A model generated the notes under the pieces. The model was not told where the DNA came from and made no database searches. It saw nothing but the letters and a program-made list of their open reading frames with translations. DNA of 64,000 nucleotides from assembly GCA_028335825.1 (NCBI GenBank), contig JAIOKI010000008.1, positions 248,001 to 312,000 of the forward strand, read 5' to 3'. The stretch is from Nosema muscidifuracis (Eukaryota; Microsporidia; Nosematidae). The position numbers and the translations under genes are program-made. Below, one piece after another: positions 35,990-50,100 of the stretch; within the stretch, counting starts at the first letter, position 1, and each line of letters opens with the position of its first letter.

Positions 35990-38953
35990 TTAATTTCTTT
36001 TCTATATCCTTGATGAAAGTTCGTTGCTAATCTATCCTAAGTGACCACATAGGGTATCATTTTGACTTATATACACATTTATGCAGTGTGGCTAGCGAAG
36101 AGATCATACTTATGTCTCTTTTCGGTTTCAACTGTTCTTAGGTTATCAAAATTCGTGATCTCGACTTCAACTATCAAAATTTTCTTTCTCAGCTTCTTGA
36201 TTATAAATATATCAAGTTTGTTGTATTTAATCTTTTTACTACTCGCAATTATAGAGTCAACCCTTATTTATCTGTTTTTATTCGCTATACATTCTTGGGA
36301 TGAGTGAATCCTTATTTTTTATTTTATCTCAATCAGCAATTTCTGCAAATATGTAGATGTAAGCATAGTAGGGTCTCATGTAGTTATGTGTCATCATTCT
36401 ATAACACTACATAGCCAGATGATCGATAATCTTAATTTTATTATTGCCATGATAACACCTCTTATTTTTTTCTAGAAATATATTTATATCCTGTAGTGTA
36501 CATAGTGGTCCTCCTTTCTTGCAGTAACAGAATCATCTGTGCTGATAAAAGAATCTTTTCGATTTCTAAATAGCTCATAGTTGTTATATTTGTTTGTAAT
36601 ATCGCTATAAAGACAGTTCTTTGGAGTTCTTCTAATTTTTTTTACTTATTAAAAAAAGATCTTATGTTCGAGATGTGATTATTATTTTTATCCTGTGTTT
36701 GTATTATAGCTCGTCTTCTAATTATAGATTTCTTAGTTGTAATTGCAGTAACATTCTTTCGTCTTTGTGCTTAATAATTATTAGACCTCTTTCTAGTTCT
36801 TTCATAGAGATACAACCTTTTTTTTCAAGAAGATTGCTGCTATATATGGTGATTTGTCAAAATATGGCATACATTCTTATCTATTTCTTTATATTTATTT
36901 TGTTTCGTTTCTTTCATTCTAATATATTAGTTAATTAAGAATGTAGTGTGTATATTTTAGTTTTGTATAACTTTTTGAATCTTTCTTTAGTCTTATTCAA
37001 TTAATATCCATGAGTTTCTTCGAATATTCCTAGGTACTTATACCCTTTTGTTATTTTAAGTACTCTTGCTCTATATCTGAGCATATTTCTAATCCTAACA
37101 CTTTAAAAAAGCTCTATGTCATCATTTATTGCCATTAATTTCAGATCCTTAATAAATAGCAGATTGTTACATGTATACGACATCTAATCTGTTTTTACTT
37201 CTATCTTTGTATAAATTTCATTGAGTTTTTTACTTAAGTATCTATATATAGGACAAATAGCAATAGAGATGGACTGTCACCCTGTAGAATTCATCTTGCA
37301 ATTTTTTGCTGAAGATAACTGCATTTTGGGATCTTATCTCTAACGTCTATCTCTTGTGATGCTTTCTATGAAATTTTGAATCTACTTTAGGAGTCCCATT
37401 TTTTAATGCACTCTAGTAGATAATGGGTGTCTTATTAAGTCGTGATCCTTCTTGACATCTACCCATTTCGTACTAACTGGTGATTATGTGCTTTTTTCAG
37501 TGTTATATTGGTTTATGCCTGCTCTTTAGCCCCATGTATTCTCGTTACTGTGTCAATCTGATTTTCATTAACATATTCTTTGCCTCAACGATGTTCTGCA
37601 ATACGTGTGTCGTGAGCTTGTACAGATTCGGCATGCATATTATAGGTTTGATGTCTTTTAAAGTTTCTGATTTCCCTTTAGATATCAGATTAATTAGTCT
37701 TTTATAGAGTTATGTCGGTTATTTGGTATTCTCTAAGCATATAGATGTTATTATTTTATAAAGATCTTGATGAATACTGGTTATTTTTTGATGAAGAAAT
37801 TGAAGATTCAATCGGGCTTTGCCGCTTACCAGTTTAAAAAACCGTTTGATAATCTCGATAAAATCATCTTCTTTCGGGAATATTTTTTCTTCGGTTAAAT
37901 TTAGTTTATATTCATGGATTTATTCTTCATAACTCTTATTCTCTTTACAGACGCATATTTTTTTGCCAGAAATGTTTTATTTCTACATTCGTAATCTTTT
38001 GTTCTATTTTTTCTTGTAACTTTTTATAAAATCTTTTTCTAATAAGTTTAAAATCGCCATTTGTGTTTCTAAACACTTTCCTGTCTTTGTAAATTTATAT
38101 ATTCATTACACATATTTTTATTTTATCACAGACAAGAAAGATCATTTTTGCTTCATCTTTCAGTTCATCTGACACTAGATTCAAAGGTTGCATTACATTT
38201 CTCAATTTCTTTACTTGACTACTATTCTTTTCATACTCTTCTAGCATTTTTAGTGTTTTTTCTTTGTTTCTATATTCTTTCTAATATTTTCTTTCCATAT
38301 ACTTGGTAAAAAATTTGAACTATCTGAAATATTTTTGTTACATCATTCATATTTTTTATGGAATAAAGTTGTAAAAAAATCAGATCGATTTATTCAATCA
38401 TTCAATTATCTTCTCATCTATCCTCAGCGAGCTCACTTTTTTCGTAGGCTTTACCTTGTTAGCCGTCGTCTCTCTAATTTTATGCCACACTTCTTCAAAG
38501 TTCCGATCAATCTTTCTTTGTTCGACTACTTCGGTTAACTAAAGCTATTATAGCAATTTCGTCTAGTATTTTAATTATCTTTGAATAATTTTCTTTATTG
38601 TAATCTCTTACTCTCGTCATTTTTCAATTTTCATTCATTAGAGCCTTTTGCGCTTTATTTTTATATTAAATACAAATATTTGAACTTTTAATTCTTTCCC
38701 ATCCTTTTCTCGGCATTTGATTCCATCTGCTCAATATAGCCTGGTAAGATTTTATTGACCGTTCCTCCTTAGAGCTCTTTACTTGAGAAATAATGTCACT
38801 GATTACGAAGGAAGTATTATGACTTCTTGTATATAACATGTCGATAGTAATTGGTTCTTTGTCTTAATTTTTTCCTACTCTGTCGGCATGACCTGCTGTT
38901 ATCGGTGTTTTAGTTTTTGCTTCAGTTCCATTCTCTTCTTTTTTATCCTTCAT
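35990..38953 (-). mobile_element. Decayed LINE of a second type, with restriction-like endonuclease domain
   Basis: Minus strand, about 3 kb, with many stops and frame changes. From 5' to 3': an N-terminus starting at 38,953 with the MPRKGWERIK-type segment (about 38,690-38,750); RT motifs near 37,330-37,060 (QGDSPSLLLFVLYI, then a fragment ending in FIKDLKLMAINDD where FxDDLKL is expected, and GYKYLGIFEET); and a C-terminal part at about 36,330-36,060 with KIRIHSSQECIANKN, NKLDIFIIKKLRKKILIVEV and VETEKRHKYDLFA. The D...E-V pattern suggests a PD-(D/E)XK-like endonuclease, as in R2/CRE-type LINEs. This family wording differs throughout from the two-ORF LINE. Confidence 0.75.
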
Positions 38954-38959
38954 GTTATA

Positions 38960-40480
38960 TAAATATATATGAGTTATTTTTATAAAGAATAAAAGGAAAT
39001 TATTTCATGTAGGAATTAATGCCACACAACAAGCCTAACTTTTTTAACAAGGTATACTTCGATTCACGTATATATTTCTTGTCTAAAAGCTGTTTTATCG
39101 ATATTTTTAACCCTCTACTGGCTTATTTAATAGATTATAAAGTCTCTCTATAATTCTTTAGCCAATGTTGTATTAACTACAACAAAACAACTCATTTTTC
39201 CACCTATTATAATTTGAAAATGCTCTTTCTAGTAAGTAATTTTTTCTGTTTTTACATTCGGTGAAGTAAAAAACATTGGTAGTAAGACCTAACTCTTTAT
39301 AAAATTTATAATAATCTGCTTCCGTATCTCAAATAATTTTTTAATACATGTTTTAAAAATTAAAACTTTATTGTTGTGACATAAAAGATTAACTTTTCTT
39401 ATAATAGCCGTACTAAGAAAATTATAAAAAGAATCGGTGTCAATATTATACTAATTTTATAATATAAATTAAATTATGTTTATTCAATATTTACTAAAGT
39501 TCTTTACTTATCTCATTAATAAACCTTCTATTCTCAATATTAGCCATCAGTTTTCTAAAATGACTAGAAATGTGTCTAAAAGTACTACAGTTATAACACT
39601 TTTTTTAATTCTGCACTACACTATAAGTTTCTCTCTCCTCGATACTTCTTCAATATCACCCCTATCTTTATCTTAATTATACCTCAGCTTCTCACTTAAC
39701 AATTTTCTCTAAATGTTCATCCACAAAGTCACCATTAGTGATTAAATATTTTCTGATTTCTTCATATTCTTCTTGTAGACCTGTAATAACAATATCTAAC
39801 TTTTATACCTTGGTAATCTTATTTTTCTCGGTAGTCTCTAAAATTTCGATAGAATCACTTATCGTTTCATCGTTGTTTTGGACCATTGTATAAAGTTATT
39901 CGATATATTTTTTTCAAATTTAGAATCATCCATATTATTTATTTCTTCTATAACCACGTGGTTCTAATCGATTACGTCGTAGTCAGTTCTTTTTATAAGA
40001 TACTCATCTTTCATAGATAAGTTTTATTCATTTAAATAAACTAAAATCTTTTATATTTTCTCAAAATTTTTTTTAATCATATTCTTTAAGTCTTGAGAGG
40101 TTGTTTCTCTACCATGTTAATATCAGTTATTTTATTCATATTTAGATTCACTCATCCTAAAAAACTAAACTCAAATATAAAGAGTTAAATAATATCAACG
40201 CATTTAACTCATAAAAATCGTCTTTTTTCTTTTCTTTGATTTTATATTTATATTTTTCGCAGAGTATTTGAACATTATTTAAAAATATCAATATCATTTC
40301 ACTTATAAAATTACTGAATATCTTATTGAGAATTTCTTATATTGCATATAATCTAGAAAGTTAGTCGTCTATCACATTATTTTCTACTTTAATATTTTTT
40401 TATAATAAAATAATAACCATTTAACAATAATTCTCATCTTTCAATCCAGAGGAAATTGTGGTATAATTATCAAATAAAAA
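38960..40480. other. Gene-free DNA with decayed coding on the minus strand
   Basis: The minus strand between about 39,480 and 40,150 has alternating short open stretches with codon-like content, but no motif I know. The rest is AT-rich spacer. Confidence 0.4.
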
Positions 40481-40899
40481 TAAATTTTAATTATGGAATA
40501 TGATTTAATTCAAATTAATTAATCGTAAAAAATTAAGATTATTAGATATAGAACCAGGAAAATAGATGAAGATGATGACTTTCGTTCAGAGAACCAATGA
40601 AAACAATAAATTATTTAATTCTACAACAAAAACGAAGATAGGCAGGGTGACTTGTATTAGTTCTCTAAAATATTACTTTAGAACAAGTTGAATACCTGGT
40701 AACTACATCAGAAAAATTAAACAAAATAATTTTCTTGACATTTCAAGAAAAGATAGACAACAAGATCCACTGGATATTAGAAGGGTTATATATAGCTCTT
40801 ATGAGTTAATTAAAACTTAGCATAAATACTTAGAGTTTTTTATAGTAAAATAAAAAATTTACAAGAAAATAAATCAGATGACTATGTTGTAAATAAAAA

Positions 40900-43670
40900 T
40901 GATACCACCGTATCTGATCCTCCAAGAATAAAATCGAAACTTTCTAAAACATCACAAAAGTAACATAATATTTTAAATCAGTTATAGAAAAATATTTAAG
41001 CAAGATCAAATAGATAAGTATAAAATCTAAAAGGTCTTCTGATAACAATAAACATGTCATCAAGAAAAACTACAAGCAGTGTCTTGGATGAGCTTCTTGA
41101 AGAACGAGTATGTTGTGATATTAATACAATAGAAGACCAGACAAGATATTTTAATAATATTGTTCACAAAGTTACTACAGAAAAAATATTTCTACAATAT
41201 AAATAGTAAATGACGACATCATAAAAAGTGTTAAGATCATAGCTCCTCCTGAGAAAATATCTACTAATAAGATAGATTGTCATCAAATAGCAAAAGAATG
41301 TATCAAAATAAAACATCTTTTTCTAAAACCAATAATAATCATATAATAAGTCTGGATCTTTAAAGTATGATGTTTTTATCAAATATGGTGACGTAAAAAA
41401 GCAGTAATAAACATTTATCAATTATATATGTTATACAAGTAGATGATGACTGATGGAAGTCTGTCGGGGATGTAAATAAGTCAAAAACTGTTTCGAATTT
41501 TAAGAAATCCAGGGACGTCAACAATTACAATAAATTAAAATCTAATAGATTCGGATTTATTAAAATAGAAAACAACAGTAAAAACGAAGTTTATTGCAAG
41601 AAATCAGATAAAATTATTTATACATGAGAAAAGATAGACTTTTAAGTAAAATCTTTAAAAAATCTATCCCATAAGATGTCTTCAAAAAAAGAAGAAGACC
41701 AAATCTCAAAAAATAAATAACAAGCCAGATATCAAAAGATGCTCTTCTAAAATTAATTAAAAGAGATAAGTCTTATTCTAACTGCAAGTTCAAATTCATA
41801 TTGGTGTTAAGACTTGAGTTAAAGGTCAGCACAAATTTGAGACTAGTAGATTGCTCTTCTGTATGTAGAAACAAAAGATCTTCCTTTTATAAGAAGAATT
41901 GATGATAGTGACGTAATGTTGTTTCTTTTCAGAGAAAGTGTTTGTCATAAGGTGAATAAGAATTTGTAAGATTTCAAGAAACTTGATATATGTAAGGAAG
42001 AGATGTTTTACTATGACTTTCTAAAAACGAAGAAATATATGTTGTTGCTGGGATTCTTTAGAACTTTCAAGAATTTAATACCACTTTCAGAAGCCTACAA
42101 GTATATAATGAAAGAATTAAATAAAGAAAAACCAGATTATGGTTATTTCATTTATTTAGAAAAACTAATGAGTAAGCTTAACAAAAAGTAAGGATTTTAG
42201 ATATAAAATAAATGTTTTAATATTAAAGTCCTCTATATATATTAGAAAAATCTCGTATAAAAAATATTTTTAAATTATTAGATTTTTTTAATTCAATTAG
42301 ATTGAGAAGAAAGTACAAACTGTGATATTGATGTGAATTTAGTCATCTCTGAAGTATAAGAAAAAGTAATTAATAATCACAGGAAGGCTTTAATATAGTC
42401 TTGAGATGTTATCTATCGCAGATCTACAATTTATGATTATTAAGAATTGCATAATTTTTTGACTGGAATTATTATCCTATTCAACAAAATAGAAGAAAGT
42501 ACTATAAATATAATATATTATTAGATAGCTAGACTGATTGATAGTCTAGCTTACTACTGTAAGAGTTTACACAATATGAGTGCAGTTATCAGATGTACTT
42601 GGATATCATTTATGATAAGCTAAATAAAGAAAAGTTTAAGCTGAAATGATTCAAGAAATAGCATTAAAATAATTTATTCTTATAAGAACTCATCTCAAAA
42701 ATTGTTTAGAAGCCTTCAAAGATTTAAATGAGAGTCTGCTCCAAAGGATCGTGATGATCAGTAGTGAAAAAAGAAGTTGGTAATAAATCAATTGTAAATT
42801 TTAACAATAAAAAAGAAGATGTTAGATGAAAACATCACTAAAGCTCAAACAACTGATCTAAATACAGTATGTAGGAAGCGGTCTCAATCATCTAATTTTT
42901 TAAATTAACTGACAACGGCTTTAAATTGATATATAAAAATGTCAAGCAGAATATTGCTTCAGCAGAGAAGACTGAGGAATGCTAGACAGCCGTTAGCAAG
43001 CATTTAAAAAAAAAGAACTAGGTCAAGGTTTATAAGAAAAAGTTTGAACAAGTAGACAAATACTCCCTATTTATTGTTGATCTCGAGCAAGAAAATGATT
43101 GTAAGAAAAAAAATTAAGAATGAAACTTATTATGGAAAGGAAGTGAATAGATTAAATGACTAAACAAGAAAATGAACAAGATATTAATACTCATACAGCT
43201 CAACTATAAAAGGAAGAGCTATTAAAAATAAAAATGAAGAAAGATGCTGAGGAAAGGTTTGTTCTCTAATTGAATATATAAAGGATGCAGAGAAGATATT
43301 CATAATAAGAGACGATTTATTCATGGAGGCTGTCCAAGCCTTATTCAACATATCAAAAGATATTAGAGTTATATCAGCCACTGATTGAACGGTTATACAT
43401 ATCTCTGATAATAGAGAAAATTTGTTGTTGGCTATTAATGAAGTCATCGCAATTTCGAAAAAAAGCTTGTGCCTTTTGATAAGGCATTAGAAGTGATAAA
43501 AATCGAGTTTGCAGAAAAAAGCAAAATAAGCCGAAAAAGCTTTTCTTTAATAATGCATGTTAGAGAAATACTCTTGACATGCACTGAAGATAAGTTCAGA
43601 GAATGCTTAATTCATTTAAAAGCAATCTTGATCTATTTAAAGGAGTTATCAAAAGATTAAAAGCTAAATT
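40900..43670 (+). pseudogene. Decayed coding region of unknown origin
   Basis: On the plus strand, long helical peptide stretches continue across changing frames, e.g. from 41,054 (SVLDELLEERVCCDI), around 42,003-42,190 (SEAYKYIMKELNKEKPDYGY) and 43,250-43,660 (DDLFMEAVQALFNISKDIRV, SKISRKSFSLIMHVREILL). The last part is laid out like the C-terminal domain of the LINE ORF1 protein (A-VI--K--VP--K-I-VI), but similarity is too weak to call. A degraded ORF1 of another LINE or a dead host gene are both possible. Confidence 0.4.
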
Positions 43671-46169
43671 AATTTGTAATAATATAATAAGACCCTTACA
43701 TATATTAATTAATTTATCTAAATAATATGTTTAATTCATAAATTCAGCCGGTTATTTATAAATCTATAATAATATTAATCGTTGATGTTTAAAAATAAAA
43801 GATAAATTAAGTTAAAAAGCCAAAAAAGGGTGAACCGAGACAATGAATATAACGAAAAAACTAAATTTTACTAAATCTTCAGTCAGCCCGATAAAGACCA
43901 ATCTACAATACATCATTTAATGATCACATAAAAGAAACGAAAAATGATACTTTTGCTATTGTTAAAAAAATTTATTGAATAATTTTTTAGTATGAAATAA
44001 ATTATTAAGTTTCTTAAAGAAATAAAAGTTACTATTTAAATAGTTTTAAAATTAAAAACGTTATTTATAGTATAAAAAGAAACTTAATTCTCATGAAAAA
44101 GAACTAGTATTTACTAGTATACAATGTAGATAAAAATAACAATAGAAGTGTTGGCAATCTGTTGATGCCATATTATTTTTTTAAATTAGGTCTGATGCTT
44201 TATTGATAATTAATTTGACGCAGTCCTAAACCTTAATGTTTGTGATGTTTAAAGAATTTTTAATACATGTAAAGCCATTATGATAGTATAAAATACAACT
44301 ATTAGATATAAAGTTTTTGATACATAGCTTGTTTTTATTAGATGCTACTGATTTTTTTATTTTCCTTAATAATAAGCAATATATAAAAGCCAACCAATTA
44401 AACCGAAGAGAAAGGAACCAGATAAGCTTTTGAGAAAATAATGCAGGTGAAAACAAATATTGATTACTTATTATCAAAGATTGACGCATTTATACCAATG
44501 TCATAAAAATTTAGTCGTCTGGGATAGGATATTATGGTGATTTCCCTAAACATCCGGATTTTTTAAAATAACTCCTATATTATGAATTTCTTTTGGATTA
44601 ACGGACAGAAATGAAATTAAACTCCAGCTATAGATAATTATATCTATAGAAACAAGGATAAAGACACTAGATCTAATGAAAATCTCCAATGCAAATTGTA
44701 ATTCAAGAGCAACTTCTTTCAATGATGAACTTATTGAACCAAGTGGTGACCATATGGAAACTACAGATTTCAATAATATTCTTAAATCTGAAATGAAGGG
44801 CAATATAATAAGACCTTTAGAATCATCTGTGGCATTTATGGGTTTTGTTTTGATACAATGACAAGATATATCATTTGATAGTGTATAAACATCTATTTAT
44901 AGATTTAAGTCAGATTGTATGTCATTTACCGGCATTTTAGATTCAGCTAATTTTGATATTACTGAAATTAATTACCAAATGGCAAAAGCTTCTTCTTAAA
45001 TAAAAAGTTGGATGAAGAAAAGATAGTTATTACTTGTGATATAGAGTATTTAAGAAGATTTATATTGATAAAACTTTTAAGTCTTCTCCAAGTAGTTTTT
45101 ATCAAGTATATATCATACATAGAGATTTCAATGGACAGAGTTTTTACTCTGATCTATTGTTTTATTTCGAATAAAATCCAAGAAACTTATATCATTTTCT
45201 TTAATCTTATTTTGTCTTCTCTAAACAATAACCGGCATATTTTTTGCTTACTACAGATAGGTTTTGAAACTGTTTATATAATTTTTATGATTAAAAAGAA
45301 GAAAACTTATTAAATTATGTAAAAACAAATTTCAGGTCATTGTTTAGTAGAGAAATATTGTCTCACTATGAAGCTTAAGGATTTCATTTAAAACGAAAAC
45401 AATTAACAATGTTATTCTATACCTAAATAAATATAGTTAAATTTAAATTAAAAATGTTTTTTTATTTTATTCATCATTATAAATTGTCACAAAACACATT
45501 TTACAGAGCTTGAAAGATAACCCAATTATAATTTCATACAATTAAATAGGATATAAAGTTATAATACTATATAATCAGTGTGAAAATTGTTTCATAATGA
45601 TCAAGATACACTCTTTAAAATATAAAAGTCATTAAAAAAATCAAAAACTTGACTTATTTAAAGATACGTTGTAAATAGTGTGCTAGTCTAAATAAATACT
45701 AAATATGTTATTATATTAATAATTTTTATAAATACATGGAAGAATTTGGGAGAATGAAAGATAGATAAAAATAAATAAAACATATTAAAAAAGTTGACTC
45801 TTAAAACCAAGGTAATGTGAGTAACATTAAGATTATGTAAGTTAATAGTTTTTGTATTTACATTAGATAGTGAGTCGTCTCAAAACAGCAATAAAATTTA
45901 TCATAAAAAATGGAACATTGGGAAATATATTGGAATAATTTAATTAATATATCAAACTATTAATATCAAATTAAGTAAGCTATTTGTCTTATTTTATTAA
46001 AATTCATTTAAAAAATCATCACGTCACTGAAAAGTTGCTATTTATATTTATGAGTAACTAATATTTGTACTTAATTACGAAAGACTACAATGATTTATCT
46101 GTACTTAATGACTTATAATGATTCGTGTCATCTTCTGACTGATATTCACTTTAACAAAATAATGTATTT
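43671..46169. other. Gene-free AT-rich DNA
   Basis: Short open stretches only (e.g. plus strand 44,676-44,990, with DFNNILKSEMKGNIIRPLE), which look like old coding remains without a known family. No RNA gene seen. Confidence 0.4.
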
Positions 46170-46740
46170 AGATAAAAAGAAAACTTGTATGGTATCAAAA
46201 CGCTTAATTTTTATTCGATGACACACACCAGCTCATATTTATGTCTTGCTTGGAGAAAGAAACGTTTGATATGAAAAAAAAAGAAACAAAGAACCATCGC
46301 AGTTTATGAACCTAGATCAGACTTAACAGGTAAGTGATGATAATAACTTGGTTCAATTCTAGAAAAATGATACGACATAAACAAATCATTCAACCTCTCA
46401 AAGTTAATACGTTAGGTTAATTTCTTTTATGCATCACTAGTACTCTTGCATTAGAAATTCGTAATCCTTTAACCTGTGGATTTTCCGGAATAAACGATCT
46501 CTACTATTCGGCAATAGGTCAAATACTCTATAAATTGCTGTACCCTCTTATCTGTACAAAAGTCACGAAGAATAAGATTAAGAGTAAGATATAAATTTGG
46601 CTTAGACTTTAAAGCTTCAACCCATCTTCTGTGATGTAAAAATGTTCATTATAAAAAGCCTATAATGCTCTGAATCTATTTCAAGCTACTTTCATATACC
46701 TTATTTAAATACAGAACTCATCCATTATCTTATCTTATCT
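46170..46740 (-). mobile_element. Old 5'-truncated LINE copy (D1) of the two-ORF family
   Basis: Starts at its 3' UTR (GACACACACCAGC at about 46,220, as in copies A and B) and runs to ACAGAACTCATCCATTATC (46,710-46,730), matching B's 21,430-22,445. It is strongly diverged, so old. Its truncated 5' end adjoins the AAATAAAATAAATTTATTT tail of the next copy (46,741). Confidence 0.8.
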
Positions 46741-49700
46741 AAATAAAATAAATTTATTTATTTACATATTAAAAATAAAAATTAATATAGAAGTAAAAAC
46801 AATGGAACACCAAAACATCACTGCTAGACAAAAAATCAATATATCGCTTTACACGTCAGTATACCTGTACAGTCTCACTTATATGAGAAAAAAAATGTCA
46901 CCTTAGGACTACTTATAGTCAAAATTATGAAGGCTAAAAATCTGCCAAAAGACAGATAGGAAGACATCTCATGACTACATACACAAATTAAGAACATAAA
47001 TCAGTCCAGCATAAGTATTACAATATCTTACCTGTTCTCTCTTATGTATAAATAAATAAAAATCTTTCTTTTAATAAATTAACTCACCCTTTCTATTGCT
47101 TGATTATTTGCTATCTAATGATATAAATCAATTACTTGTACTCCAATCAAGCTCTCCGAGTCTATTATTAATATAATATTTCTATTCAAAATCATTCTAT
47201 CTAAGAACCTTATAATTTAATAGAGCCTTTAGGTTTATCTTAATTACACTTTAATCCATCATTGTTACCAAGATGTTATTTTGCTTTATTCTAGTTACTT
47301 ATTCTAGAAAACTTCAATATCAAAAATCTCCCTTTGAATATCAGCCTCAGTGATTTCCTAATACTTTATTGATCTTACCTGCTCTTGTACTTGACATTCT
47401 CAAAGTTTACTAACATACATTAATAAAGGTACAAGTACACATTTTACTAAGATAGCCTTGAATCTTAGGTTAATACTATGATTTAACAATTTCAGTATGT
47501 AGATATTTCTTGTAACGCGCAGTTGTGTCTTTGACTAAACATTCTTCTGTGGTATTTCTTTTTATGAGAACATCTAGATATCTATATTCTTTAATTCTTC
47601 AATATCAACAAAGTATTTATGTAGAGAGTAAAGACTTCTAATTACTTGAGTACTAGAATGTACAGCCCATTCTAATATTCCATTTTTTATATGTTCGATC
47701 TTCATTTTGTTATCAACAGCCTATTTTGAGATTTTCATGATTTTAGCTTCAAGATCAATGTCGCCATTTCCTAAAGCAACTATTTTATCAGCAAACATAA
47801 GTACTGAAATTGTTGTATTTGTATTGGAATCAATAATCATTCTACGCCGTAAAGTATATCATTGATTAAGATGTTGAATAACAACGGCAATCTTTTTTGC
47901 TCCTTTAATGAAGCAATAGATATTAGATGCCTCGACTAAGATTTTAACTCACTTCATATTATTTTTATAGATAACATTTATCTTATTTATCAAGTAATTA
48001 GGAATATCATGTTTTCTAGCTTATTAAATAGAAAGTTATGATTAACATTATCATAAGCTTTCTCAAAGTCTATTGAATACATTAATGTACTTTTTCCTTT
48101 GTATTCGCTTATTTCTATTTCAAATAGAGAAGTAATTTGAACTATAACATTCTTCAACTACTCAGAAACCCGCTTGATATTGGCTTGTTCAATATAATGA
48201 TTCGGACTATTCTAACTATTTTGAGATATATCTTATTAATTATGTTAATTAAAGGGATACCTTTATAATCAATTAAATTATATTTGCCATATTCCATTAT
48301 TCTTAAGAATTATCTCCACTGATATATCTATTTAGTTCAACTAGCATAAATTTAAAAAAAACTATCTTTTACTTCATTACAAAAAAGATGTGAGTATAGT
48401 TCATTTGGAATTTCATAGGAACCGACTGCTTTATTTTTATTACATTTCTTTAACGCATATATAAATTCTTCGGTTATCTCAAGAGATGCATCAGAAAGAT
48501 TAGTTTTATTGTATACAATACTATCTACTTCATTTTCCGATGCTAAACCAACAAAAATATGTCAACTTTTCTAGCTTTTTGGTATGTATGTAAAATATCG
48601 GCTTGATCAATTAGAACAACATTTTCAACCTAATGGAAGTACTCTTTGAGTTTTTAAACAATTTTCAGAATTCTCTTGATATATTACTTCTAAAAAGCTT
48701 TACACTTTGTAAAGTCCAAAAAAACAGATTTATTTTTTCGAATCAGCTTTTTAGTTGCTTCTAATTAATTTAATTTCGTTAAAGTTTTTCATAACAACTT
48801 TAGCTTCAAGCCTTTTTTATGACTTTGACGTATATTTATTCCATTGAGAATCATGAGTATATTTTTCTCTTCTGTAAATTCCTAAAGATCTACAGCTTTT
48901 TCTTAGCTTGTTTATCACCCTGAGATTTTTAAACATTCTTTTGTCGTTAACTAATTGATCCGAGACATCATAAACAGCTATTTTAATTTTCGGTTTAGCA
49001 CTGGTTGTCACTTAGTACCAAAACATTTGATAAATAATCTTCTCATTATCACTCTTTAACAAACTAAATATTGAATCAATTTTTTGTTAGATCACTTTTT
49101 GTTCTTGAAGATTCTTGTTTCCTCATTACTGTTGGACTTTAGTACAATTGATACTTCAACTTCATTTAATTCTTTCTAAAGAGATGAAATCCTGCATATT
49201 CATATCATTGCCATTATGATCTCACTATAGTGATTTATTAATTTCTCTTTTTGTATAAGGATAGTAGTTCTGGCAAGAACCTCTTTCCTGAGACCTCTCT
49301 TCTGTTGTATGTAGACATTAATAATTAAATACTTATTCCATTTGCCTACTGGCTTAAACTCAACTATAGTTTGCAATATATTTGAGTCAGTCCATTTCTT
49401 GGAATATCTGATAGATTTATTATTTCTAGAAAAAGTCATTAGACGCGGTTTATTCTTTTCACTACTAATTGTTACCACTGCAGTATACTTTTCTAGTCTA
49501 ATATATAGCATAGATATTTTTCATGTTTCCTGAATACAGATAATATCTGATTCCTCTTTCTTCAAGAGAACCTCAAAATCTACTTTCTTTTTGGAAAGAT
49601 GATTGATATCAAGACTCATGAATCATATATTATCCTTCAGTTTTTATATAAAAAATAATCTTCTCTTTCTACCATTGAATAATTGAGGCCTAATGCCTTT

Positions 49701-50100
49701 ATATTAAGAATAAGCTTTTCTTTCTGTATCTTAGTGAATATAATATTCGTGAATGACGTGTCTCATCATTCAAACTTTACAATCAACGTATTTTAATAGA
49801 ATTTTTTTTGCCATCTAAATATTTTTATACATTCTGCCTGACCTATGTGGATTAAGTCATGTTTATAATAACTGCTATATGTCTGGTAATATTACTAGCT
49901 GGGATTAAGTCTATTTCATTCTTAGGATAAATTATTTTATATTTTAAACTTTTTTAAAATTTGATATTAGGATAAATCTACATTCTATACTCTTCAAGAT
50001 TATAAAATATAAAATAAACTCAGTTTTTATTTTCTCTTAATTCCACCTTCTTTTGCTAATTAAATGCTAGTTTAGTTTTTTAGTTATAATTTCTCTATCC
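46741..50100 (-). mobile_element. Old, long LINE copy (D2) of the two-ORF family
   Basis: Begins at a second 3' UTR (CCTTAGGACT..., ATTAAGAACATAAATCAGT) and then follows ORF2 backwards on the minus strand: thumb region, RT motifs, and endonuclease. Two remaining frames are clear: 48,817-49,011 (matches ORF2 about 430-475) and 49,200-49,511 (IRLEKY...KNKPRLMTFSR...NILQTIVEFK...LIINVYIQQ, matching ORF2 210-305). It has many stops and frame changes. The ORF2 5' end is near 50,100; whether an ORF1 follows cannot be recognised. Confidence 0.88.

Noticed and set aside
36062-38538. Plus-strand frames of 67-87 residues
   Set aside because: Antisense to the decayed restriction-like-endonuclease LINE; their peptides match nothing.
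43184-43447. 87-residue minus-strand frame
   Set aside because: Antisense to the better-looking helical coding remains on the plus strand.
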